Assembly: GCF_021353295.2 (NCBI RefSeq)
Contig: NZ_CP120635.1
Span: 1,158,001 to 1,222,000 of the forward strand
Length of the DNA stretch: 64,000 nucleotides
Direction: 5' to 3'
Source of the DNA: Pseudodesulfovibrio thermohalotolerans
GTDB lineage: Bacteria > Desulfobacterota > Desulfovibrionia > Desulfovibrionales > Desulfovibrionaceae
Within the stretch, counting starts at the first letter, position 1. The number at the start of each line of letters is the position of its first letter. A program made the position numbers and the translations under genes. The notes under the pieces were generated by a model that saw only the letters and a program-made list of their open reading frames with translations, was not told where the DNA came from and did not search any database. This document shows positions 38,986 to 45,979 of this stretch, piece by piece.

Positions 38986-39960
38986 TCAGGCCGCTATTTC
39001 CTTCAGGAACGCCTTGGCGCGCTGTTCCGACCAGTAGACGTTATCGTGGTCCTTGGCGATGAACCCCACATGACCGCCGTGAAGGGGCATTTCGAGGAAC
39101 AGGTCCGGGTTGGACATGGCCTCGGTCACCGGGAAGCAGGTCGGGGTCAGGAACGGGTCGTTCTGGGCGTTGACCAGCAGGGTGGGCACGTGGACGGATC
39201 GCAGAAACTGGAGAGAGGACGCTTTGGCGTAGTAGTCGGCGGCATCCGCGAAGCCGCCGAGGGGAGCCGTGAACCTGTCGTCGAAGTCGCGCAGGGTGCG
39301 GATGCCCTTGAGTTTCGACGCGTCCACCAGTTCCGGAAACCGTTCGCCTTTTTCCCGCATCTTCCGGCGCAGGCCGCGCATGAAATATTCGAAATAGATA
39401 CGGTGGGCCGAGATGACCCGCTCGGCTCCGCCAAGGTCGCAGGGGGTGGAGAAGGCCATGGCCCCGGCTATTTCCCGGGGTACGCGGCCGGGTTCCTCGC
39501 CCAGATATTTGAGGGTCTGGTTGCCGCCCATGGAGAAGCCTATGAGGACCACTTTGCCGTAACGGCCCGTGGACAGGCAGTGGAGAATGATCTCGTGCAG
39601 GTCGCCGGTTTCGCCCGAGTGGTAGGAGCGGGGCAGCCGGTTGGGCTCCTCGCCGCAGCCGCGCTGGGACCAGCAGGCCGCGTCCCATCCCGCCTGGTTG
39701 GCCATGACCGCCATGCCGAGGACGTACTTGCGCCGCGAATCTCCTTCAAGACCGTGGCTGATGATGACCAGCCGGTCGCTCTCGCCGGTGCGGGAGCGGT
39801 GCCAGTCCAGGTCCAGGAAGTCTGAGTCCGCCAGCTCCACGCGTTCGGTCACGGGCGCGGCCAGGGGCGCGAGCCGGAAGAGCGGCGGGTAGAGGGTGGC
39901 CAGGTGGCCCGAGGCGAACGGGAAGGGCGGCCGATAGTCGGGAATGGGCAGTACGGGCAT
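38986..39960 (-). CDS. Alpha/beta hydrolase, YheT family
   Basis: 324 residues. N-terminal YRPPFPFASGHLATLYP is the YheT entry motif; nucleophile elbow GFSMGG (Ser), LVNAQNDPFLTP (Asp) and HGGHVGF (His) complete the triad. YheT-like enzymes are esterases or lipases of unknown natural substrate, cytoplasmic here because no signal peptide is seen. The start ATG at 39960 has no strong ribosome site. Divergent from the M29 peptidase gene. Confidence 0.88.
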   Translation of the reverse strand: MPVLPIPDYRPPFPFASGHLATLYPPLFRLAPLAAPVTERVELADSDFLDLDWHRSRTGESDRLVIISHGLEGDSRRKYVLGMAVMANQAGWDAACWSQRGCGEEPNRLPRSYHSGETGDLHEIILHCLSTGRYGKVVLIGFSMGGNQTLKYLGEEPGRVPREIAGAMAFSTPCDLGGAERVISAHRIYFEYFMRGLRRKMREKGERFPELVDASKLKGIRTLRDFDDRFTAPLGGFADAADYYAKASSLQFLRSVHVPTLLVNAQNDPFLTPTCFPVTEAMSNPDLFLEMPLHGGHVGFIAKDHDNVYWSEQRAKAFLKEIAA

Positions 39961-40098
39961 GGGTCCGGTGTACGGCCACGTGGCCGCGAAGTAAAGCGGC
40001 GCGGGCGTATTCCCGGGGGAAAAACGGTTGCCCGGACCGCTCCTGATTGGCTATTCTTACCTACCGCCCGATTCGCGGCGCGAACCCGAGGAGCCTGT

Positions 40099-41304
40099 GT
40101 GCCGCTGTACGACCAGACCGATATGGAGAATTACGCCGAGGTCCTGACCTGGGCCCTGAACGAGTCCCGTGAACGCCCACTGCGCAACAGCGAGACGGTT
40201 CTCATCCGTTACGACATTCCGGGACTGGCCCTGGCCGAGGCGGTCTATTCCAGGCTCATGGACATGCATCTCATGCCGGTAGCCATGGCCCAGCCCACGC
40301 CGTACATGGAGATGGAGCGGTATCTCAATTCCAGCTACGGACAACTTCTTTTCCAGCAGCCCGGCCTGGCCGAGCTCTATTCCCAGATCGCCGGAGTCAT
40401 CAACATCATCGCTCCCGAGGAGTTGACCTATCTACAGACGGTGGACCCGCGCACCATTGCGGAAGCGAGACGCGCCGACGCGCCCAACCGGCGCATCCTG
40501 CAACGGCGCAGGCAGTCCGGGGCCATGGGGTGGACCACCTGCCTCTATCCCACCGAGGCCCTGGCGGCGGGGGCGGGCATGACGCTCGACGAGTACGCCT
40601 ACGCCCTGAAGCGCGCCTGTTGGCTGAACATGCCCGATCCTGTCGCCGAGTGGCGGCGGCTGAAGCGGGAGGCGGGCGAGGTCTGCGCCTGGCTCGACGC
40701 CATGGAAATCCGCAGCGTCAAGGTGGAGTCCGAGGATATCGACCTTACCGTGGGCATCGGCGACAACCGCCGTTTCGTGGGCGTGAACGGGGCCAACATT
40801 CCGGGGTATGAAATCTACGTGGCTCCGGACGCGCGCAAGGTGGACGGAACCTATTACGCTGACCAGCCGACCATCCGCTACGGACACCTTGTCGCGGGCA
40901 TGGCCCTGGATTTTTCCGGTGGCATCGCCTCCCGCGTGGAGGCAGGGAGCGGCCAGATGTTTGTCCAGCAGCAGCTTTATTCGGACGCGGGCGCGCGCAG
41001 GGTGGGGGAGTTTTCCCTGACCGACCGACGGTTTTCCCGCGTGGACCGTTTCATGGCTCACACCCTGCCGGATGAGAATTATGGCGGAGAGCACGGCAAC
41101 TGCCATATCGCCCTGGGCGGCTCGGTGCTGGAGAGTTTTTCCGGCCCGCCCGAGCTGCTCACTCCCGAGCTGGAGTACGAGCTCGGCTTCAATTCCTCGG
41201 ACATGCATTGGGACCTGGTCAACACCCAGCCCAAGCGCGTCACCGCCTGGCTTGTGGACGGCAGCCCCAGGCTGATCTACGAGAACGGCGAGTTCCAAAT
41301 GTAA
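40099..41304 (+). CDS. M29-family aminopeptidase
   Basis: 401 residues from GTG 40099, with GAGGAG 5 bases upstream; ATG 40123 is a possible shorter start. M29 metallopeptidases (AmpS, aminopeptidase T) release N-terminal amino acids. Metal ligands are visible as NIPGYEIYVAPD (Glu), RVGEFSLTD (Glu), DENYGGEHGNCHIALG (His) and SSDMHWDLV (His and Asp). Cytoplasmic. Its stop codon is 4 bases from the end of the AT-rich island, which runs in the opposite direction. Confidence 0.9.
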   Translation: MPLYDQTDMENYAEVLTWALNESRERPLRNSETVLIRYDIPGLALAEAVYSRLMDMHLMPVAMAQPTPYMEMERYLNSSYGQLLFQQPGLAELYSQIAGVINIIAPEELTYLQTVDPRTIAEARRADAPNRRILQRRRQSGAMGWTTCLYPTEALAAGAGMTLDEYAYALKRACWLNMPDPVAEWRRLKREAGEVCAWLDAMEIRSVKVESEDIDLTVGIGDNRRFVGVNGANIPGYEIYVAPDARKVDGTYYADQPTIRYGHLVAGMALDFSGGIASRVEAGSGQMFVQQQLYSDAGARRVGEFSLTDRRFSRVDRFMAHTLPDENYGGEHGNCHIALGGSVLESFSGPPELLTPELEYELGFNSSDMHWDLVNTQPKRVTAWLVDGSPRLIYENGEFQM

Positions 41305-41308
41305 TATG

Positions 41309-41923
41309 TTAGGAAAAAATTAAGAGCACAAGGGCCACTATTGAAATTACAATTCCATTTCTCAAATCTATCTGAGCTGCGTAAACATAGTTTGATTTTA
41401 TTGCAGTCGTAGAAACATTTAATCTTGTTGAAATGTAATATATTTTGGATTTTCTTTTTAGATCAATGCTGGTTATTGATTGAAATTTTCCAGTATCAAT
41501 TTCTAAATCTTGTGTTGTGAATTTGTATGTTGCCGATATTTTCTGGGCTAGAATTGCATTGGTTACAGAAAGAGTCAGATACACAACAGAGATTGCTAGC
41601 AGTATATTCGCAATTATGATGCCAGTATTGCTTCCATTTTGGTTGTTTGTCGTGTTGTATGCTATAACCAATAGGGGTATAACTATCGAATTTATTGAAA
41701 ACAAGGCACCCGCTTTAGATTCAATTGTTTCCCTCCTCCTGAGTTCGTCATAGTATAATTCTTTTAAATTTTCAGTTAGTAGATCAAGGTCTTCGATTTG
41801 TCGTATGTTGACAGTCTTTTCAGACAGTAATTTTCTATCCGATTGAATCTTGCGGTCTAATATTCTTCTGGCCTGGAGTGCTAGGCATGTAGGAAGAATT
41901 TGTTGTAACAGTCTATTGGACAT
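41309..41923 (-). CDS. Small membrane protein of the AT-rich island, three helices, unknown function
   Basis: 204 residues, no family assigned. Residues 20-68 form a charged helix likely to be a coiled coil (LTENLKELYYDELRRRETIESK), then membrane segments at about 72-90 and 102-124, a soluble section (130-185), and a final membrane helix at 188-203. The entry to the first helix, ESKAGALFSINSIVIPL, resembles the K-A-x-x-L-x-x-(I/L)-N pattern of predicted 2TM effector proteins (SLATT or Pycsar TM type); this is pattern resemblance only. It overlaps the ATP-grasp gene by 11 bases. AT-rich codons contrast strongly with neighbours. Immunity, export or effector roles are all possible. Confidence 0.7.
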   Translation of the reverse strand: MSNRLLQQILPTCLALQARRILDRKIQSDRKLLSEKTVNIRQIEDLDLLTENLKELYYDELRRRETIESKAGALFSINSIVIPLLVIAYNTTNNQNGSNTGIIIANILLAISVVYLTLSVTNAILAQKISATYKFTTQDLEIDTGKFQSITSIDLKRKSKIYYISTRLNVSTTAIKSNYVYAAQIDLRNGIVISIVALVLLIFS

Positions 41924-42875
41924 TGGTCCCTGCCAATAGGCTAACTATTTTTTGGTCCAGTTTGATACCGGTGTTCCTCATAAGCCAACTCCATTCTCCG
42001 GTTGGATTTGCTTCAATAAAATAAAATTGATTATCGCGTTCAATTAAATCTATCCCGCAGTAGCTTAAGTTCAGTAATTCTACTAAACGAAGTAATTTTT
42101 CGACCAGAGAATCTGGTAGGGATGTGGGGATGTAACGTAGGTCGTTTTTTTGTAGTCGCCAATCGTTTTCGATTGGGCCTAAATCACTTTCAATTGAAAA
42201 CGGAAAAATTTCATTGCCAATGACAGTGACTCTCAGATCATTCTTTGGTTGGAGTGCCTCTTGAAAAGACAATGGAGCTACTAACCGTGCTTGTTCCGAA
42301 AGAGTCTCATTGTCAATAAAGTTAGTATATAAAAATCCAACGCTGTCTTTTTTTTGTATATATAAAGTATCAATGCTTTTATAAGCAATTTTTGGGCTTG
42401 GTATGTGGCTACTAATCAAATGAGGAGCATTTGAAACTATCGTATATGGGATATTTAATCCCACTTCATAGGCTTTTTTAAGCTGCCATGATTTGATTTC
42501 TGCTTTGTATGTTGCGTCAGGTGAATTTACCCATAAGATATTCTCAAAAACAACTAGGCTTCTTAAAAAAGCTGCCCATTGTGTTGTTGAGATTTCATCA
42601 CCTATAGATTCGTATCTCTTGTTTTCACGTAGAAAAGTTGGAGCTCTATAGAAAATAGAGTAGAGTGACTCTTCTTTAATGCAAACCGTAAAATCACCGT
42701 TCTGAATCGTTAGTTCTGGTTTGGCTGGTTCGAGAAGTATATTAACGCTATGAAATTGATCGCGGTTTAAACGAAAAAAAGGAATATTATTATCATTTAA
42801 AATTCTACAAATAAAATCGCATGAATAATCAAGTGAATGCGATAAAATCAATGTATGAGGTGTAATAGTAGTCAC
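41913..42875 (-). CDS. ATP-grasp ribosomal-peptide ligase, MvdD/graspetide type
   Basis: 320 residues from GTG 42875, which shares its first base with the stop codon of the upstream peptide gene. Family features: FYRAPTFL (77-82, where relatives have WYRRP), WVNSPDATYKAEIKSWQLKKA (acceptor-lobe), DLRVTVIGNEIFPF (213-226) and the metal-binding GIDLIERD...FIEANPTGEW (274-296). These enzymes join Asp/Glu side chains to Ser/Thr/Lys of a precursor peptide as macrolactones or macrolactams. AAGGG lies about 9 bases upstream, inside the peptide gene. AT-rich, so probably acquired with its neighbours. Assignment to graspetide chemistry rests on motif resemblance plus the adjacent small peptide. Confidence 0.85.
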   Translation of the reverse strand: MTTITPHTLILSHSLDYSCDFICRILNDNNIPFFRLNRDQFHSVNILLEPAKPELTIQNGDFTVCIKEESLYSIFYRAPTFLRENKRYESIGDEISTTQWAAFLRSLVVFENILWVNSPDATYKAEIKSWQLKKAYEVGLNIPYTIVSNAPHLISSHIPSPKIAYKSIDTLYIQKKDSVGFLYTNFIDNETLSEQARLVAPLSFQEALQPKNDLRVTVIGNEIFPFSIESDLGPIENDWRLQKNDLRYIPTSLPDSLVEKLLRLVELLNLSYCGIDLIERDNQFYFIEANPTGEWSWLMRNTGIKLDQKIVSLLAGTNVQ

Positions 42876-43069
42876 TATTCGCCCTTAACATCTTCACCAG
42901 TTTCTACATCACATTTCTTAGTCCCGGGATTGACCCCGTTTGCATCATCTATCAGCGGTACTCCCGAAGAGTTTTCCCAGAAACCTTTTAAAAAATTGTA
43001 TGTATAACTGCCTTTTTTCTCGACGGTATTTGTAAAGAAACGCAATGAATCACAAATTAAATCAGTCAT
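42875..43069 (-). CDS. Putative graspetide-like precursor peptide
   Basis: 64 residues, no known family. The N-terminal part (1-36) could be a leader with an aromatic stretch (YTYNFLKGFWEN). The tail (37-64) is enriched in possible cross-linking residues: donors D41, D42, D54, E56, E59, D60, E64; acceptors T50, K51, K52, T57, K62, plus S34/S35 upstream. TKKCDVETGED recalls, without matching, the T-x-K...D-x-E spacing of microviridin cores. One Cys (C53). GTGAGG lies six bases before the ATG and a promoter is visible at 43092-43121. Small size, position just before the ligase and shared low GC are the evidence for a precursor role. Confidence 0.6.
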   Translation of the reverse strand: MTDLICDSLRFFTNTVEKKGSYTYNFLKGFWENSSGVPLIDDANGVNPGTKKCDVETGEDVKGE

Positions 43070-43091
43070 AATTGCCTCACATTTTTTACAT

Positions 43092-43121
43092 ATATTAAAA
43101 TGAAATGAGCCCCATTGACAA
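43092..43121 (-). promoter_or_regulatory. Promoter of the AT-rich island operon
   Basis: On the minus strand TTGTCA (43121-43116) and TAATAT (43097-43092) with an 18-base spacer, about 23 bases upstream of the peptide ATG. Its -35 overlaps that of the divergent grpE promoter. Confidence 0.5.
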
Positions 43122-43142
43122 CCTTATCCCCATGCTTATTTT
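43115..43142 (+). promoter_or_regulatory. Candidate promoter of grpE-dnaK
   Basis: TTGACA at 43115-43120 and TATTTT at 43137-43142, spacer 16. No CIRCE repeat was recognised. A small hairpin CTCGCT/AGCGAG (43153-43167) lies in the leader. Confidence 0.45.
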
Positions 43143-43207
43143 CCCATCAGGTCTCGCTCCCAGCGAGCCTTTTCATTACATAATCCGCTTCTCAAGGAAT
43201 TGATTTC

Positions 43208-43837
43208 ATGGCTAAAAACAAAAACGAAGTGCCCATCAATGGTCTGTATGACGAAGATGGCCGGATATTCGAGGAACAGGACCCCGAGGAGCAGGCTCCC
43301 AAAGGCCGGGCTGAGAACGAGCCCGCCGAGGAGCAGGCGGAGGTGTCTCTGAGCAAGGAAGAGCTGGCCGCTTTGTGCAAGGAGTCGGTCTGTCCCGAGT
43401 GTGACGTGTTCAAGGAGGCCGAAGCCACCCGGCTGCGCGCCCTGGCCGACTCCGAGAACGTCAAGAAGAGGCTGTTCCGGGAGGCCGAGGAACTCAGAAA
43501 GTACGCGGGCGAGTCCGTTTTGGCCGACCTGCTGCCTGTCCTCGACAACCTGGACCTGGCTCTGGCCCACACCGACAACCTTTCTCCCGAGTGCAAGAAT
43601 TTCGTGGTCGGCGTGGACATGACCCGCAAGCTTTTTCTGGGCGCGGTCAAGACTCACGGTCTGGAAGCCGTGCAGGCCGAAGTCGGCATCGATTTCGACC
43701 CCGAGATCCACGAGGCCGTCGGCACAGTGGAAGAGCCTTCGCTGTCCGACAACCAGGTCGCCCAGGTGATCCAGAACGGCTATCGCCTGAAAGGACGCCT
43801 GCTTCGCCCGGCCAAGGTCATGGTCAACAAGGTGTAG
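43208..43837 (+). CDS. grpE: Nucleotide exchange factor GrpE
   Basis: 209 residues. An acidic N-terminus, a Cys pair (ESVCPECDVFKEAEA, CxxC at about residues 62-65), a long helix (ALADSENVKKRLFREAEELRKYAGESVLADLLPVLDN is the family core), and the C-terminal beta domain (GIDFDPEIHEAVG...NGYRLKGRLLRPAKVMV). Releases ADP from DnaK. AAGGA lies nine bases before the ATG. First of the grpE-dnaK pair; 102 bases separate the two. Confidence 0.95.
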   Translation: MAKNKNEVPINGLYDEDGRIFEEQDPEEQAPKGRAENEPAEEQAEVSLSKEELAALCKESVCPECDVFKEAEATRLRALADSENVKKRLFREAEELRKYAGESVLADLLPVLDNLDLALAHTDNLSPECKNFVVGVDMTRKLFLGAVKTHGLEAVQAEVGIDFDPEIHEAVGTVEEPSLSDNQVAQVIQNGYRLKGRLLRPAKVMVNKV

Positions 43838-43939
43838 GTTTTTTGACGCTCCGGCCTTTACAAGGGCTGACGCGTGATTATTGAAGAAAGTAACGGAAAT
43901 TTACGTCGAATACGACTTTCATATTTAGGAGGACATAAT

Positions 43940-45853
43940 ATGGGTAAGATCATAGGGATCGACCTTGGAACCACCAACTCCTGTGTTTACGTCATGGAGG
44001 GCAAGGATCCGAAATGCGTCACCAACCCCGAAGGCGGCCGGACCACTCCGTCCGTTGTGGGTTTCACCGACAAGGAACGGCTTGTGGGCGACATCGCCAA
44101 GCGTCAGGCCGTGACCAACCCCGAAAAGACGGTCTTCGCCATCAAGCGGCTCATGGGTCGCTCCTCGGATTCTCCCGAGGTGAACAAGTGGCGGGAGCAT
44201 TGCCCTTACAAGATCGTCGCGGGCAACGGTAAGGACGCCTGGGTCGAGATTGGCGGCAAGAAGTATTCTCCGCCCGAAGTCTCCGCCATGATTTTGCAGA
44301 AGCTGAAGAAGGACGCCGAAACCTACCTCGGCGAGCCTGTTACCGAGGCGGTCATCACCGTCCCCGCATACTTCAACGATTCGCAGCGCCAGGCCACCAA
44401 GGACGCGGGCAAGATCGCCGGTCTTGAGGTCAAGCGCATCATCAACGAGCCCACCGCCGCGTCGCTGGCCTACGGTTTCGACAAGAAGGCCAACGAGAAG
44501 ATCGCGGTCTTCGACCTCGGCGGCGGAACGTTCGATATCTCCATCCTGGAAGTTGGCGACAATGTCGTCGAAGTGCGCGCCACCAACGGCGACACGTTCC
44601 TGGGCGGCGAGGATTTCGACCACCGCATCATCGAATACCTGGTGGACGAGTTCAAGAAGGAGAACGGCATCGACCTGTCCAAGGATCGCATGGCCCTGCA
44701 GCGGCTGAAGGAAGCCGCCGAGAAGGCCAAGCACGAGCTGTCCTCCTCCGTCGAGACCGAGGTGAACCTGCCGTTCATCACCGCCGACCAGAACGGTCCC
44801 AAGCACATGATGGTCAAGATCAGCCGAGGCAAGCTCGAAAAGCTCGTCGAGGACCTGGTCGACCGCACCGTCGGACCGTGCAAGAAGGCTCTCAAGGACG
44901 CCGGTCTGTCCGCCTCCGACATCGACGAGGTCATCCTCGTTGGCGGCATGACCCGTATGCCTCTGGTCCAGGAGAAGGTTAAGTCCTTCTTCGGCAAGGA
45001 GCCCAACCGCTCCGTGAACCCGGATGAGGTTGTCGCCATGGGCGCTGCCATTCAGGGCGGCATTCTGGCCGGTGACGTCAAGGACGTCCTGCTCCTCGAT
45101 GTGACCCCGTTGTCGCTGGGCATCGAGACCATGGGCGGCGTGATGACGCACCTGATCGAGCGCAACACGACCATTCCGACCAAGAAGTCCCAGGTGTTCA
45201 CCACCGCGGCCGACAACCAGCCGTCCGTGTCCATCAGGGTCTTCCAGGGCGAGCGGCCCATGTGCGCCGACAACAAGCTGCTCGGCAACTTCGAGCTGAC
45301 CGGCATTCCGCCGGCGCCTCGCGGCGTGCCGCAGATCGAGGTCTCCTTCGACATCGACGCCAACGGCATCGTGCACGTCGGAGCCAAGGACCTTGGCACC
45401 GGCCATGAGCAGTCCATCCAGATCACGGCCAGCTCGGGTCTGTCCGAGGACGAGATCAACCAGATGGTCAAGGACGCCGAGGCCCATGCCGACGAGGACA
45501 AGAAGAAGCAGCAGCTCATCGAGGCCCGCAACCAGGCCGATACCCTGGTCTACACCTCCGAGAAGTCCCTGCGCGACCTCGGCGACAAGGTCGATCCGGC
45601 CCTGAAGGCCGACATCGAAGGCAAGATCGAGGCCGTCAAGAAGGCTCTCGAAGCCGAGGACGTCGATCAGATCAAGGCCAAGGCCGACGAACTGGCCCAG
45701 GCCTCGCACAAGCTGGCCGAACAGCTCTATGCCCAGCAGAACGCCGCCAACGCCGATGCCGGTGCGGCAGCGGGCGCGGCCGGAGCCGAAGCCGGTTCCG
45801 CGGCCAAGGATGACGACGACGTGGTGGATGCCGACTACACCGAAGTCAAGTAG
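43940..45853 (+). CDS. dnaK: Chaperone DnaK (Hsp70)
   Basis: 637 residues from ATG 43940 with AGGAGG upstream. [26 protein letters not shown] and [16 protein letters not shown] are the Hsp70 signatures; the substrate domain and helical lid follow, ending in the acidic [14 protein letters not shown]. Works with CbpA/DnaJ, GrpE and ClpB on misfolded proteins. Terminator immediately downstream. Confidence 0.98.
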   Translation: MGKIIGIDLGTTNSCVYVMEGKDPKCVTNPEGGRTTPSVVGFTDKERLVGDIAKRQAVTNPEKTVFAIKRLMGRSSDSPEVNKWREHCPYKIVAGNGKDAWVEIGGKKYSPPEVSAMILQKLKKDAETYLGEPVTEAVITVPAYFNDSQRQATKDAGKIAGLEVKRIINEPTAASLAYGFDKKANEKIAVFDLGGGTFDISILEVGDNVVEVRATNGDTFLGGEDFDHRIIEYLVDEFKKENGIDLSKDRMALQRLKEAAEKAKHELSSSVETEVNLPFITADQNGPKHMMVKISRGKLEKLVEDLVDRTVGPCKKALKDAGLSASDIDEVILVGGMTRMPLVQEKVKSFFGKEPNRSVNPDEVVAMGAAIQGGILAGDVKDVLLLDVTPLSLGIETMGGVMTHLIERNTTIPTKKSQVFTTAADNQPSVSIRVFQGERPMCADNKLLGNFELTGIPPAPRGVPQIEVSFDIDANGIVHVGAKDLGTGHEQSIQITASSGLSEDEINQMVKDAEAHADEDKKKQQLIEARNQADTLVYTSEKSLRDLGDKVDPALKADIEGKIEAVKKALEAEDVDQIKAKADELAQASHKLAEQLYAQQNAANADAGAAAGAAGAEAGSAAKDDDDVVDADYTEVK

Positions 45854-45891
45854 TTCGGCTTGCCTTCACAGGCCAAGCGAAGTATAGCATT

Positions 45892-45925
45892 ACCCGGTCC
45901 GCAGTATTGCGGGCCGGGTTTTTTT
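45892..45925 (+). terminator. Terminator of dnaK
   Basis: ACCCGGTCCGCA (45892-45903) pairs with TGCGGGCCGGGT (45908-45919, one G-U) followed by a seven-T run. Confidence 0.9.
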
Positions 45926-45979
45926 ATCTGGCCCCGGCCGATGGCCGGGACCGAACCGCCAAGCCACCAAGCCGCCCCC

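Noticed and set aside
43925..45709. Long antisense open frame across dnaK
   Set aside because: Mirror of a strongly biased gene; no ribosome site and no recognisable domain.
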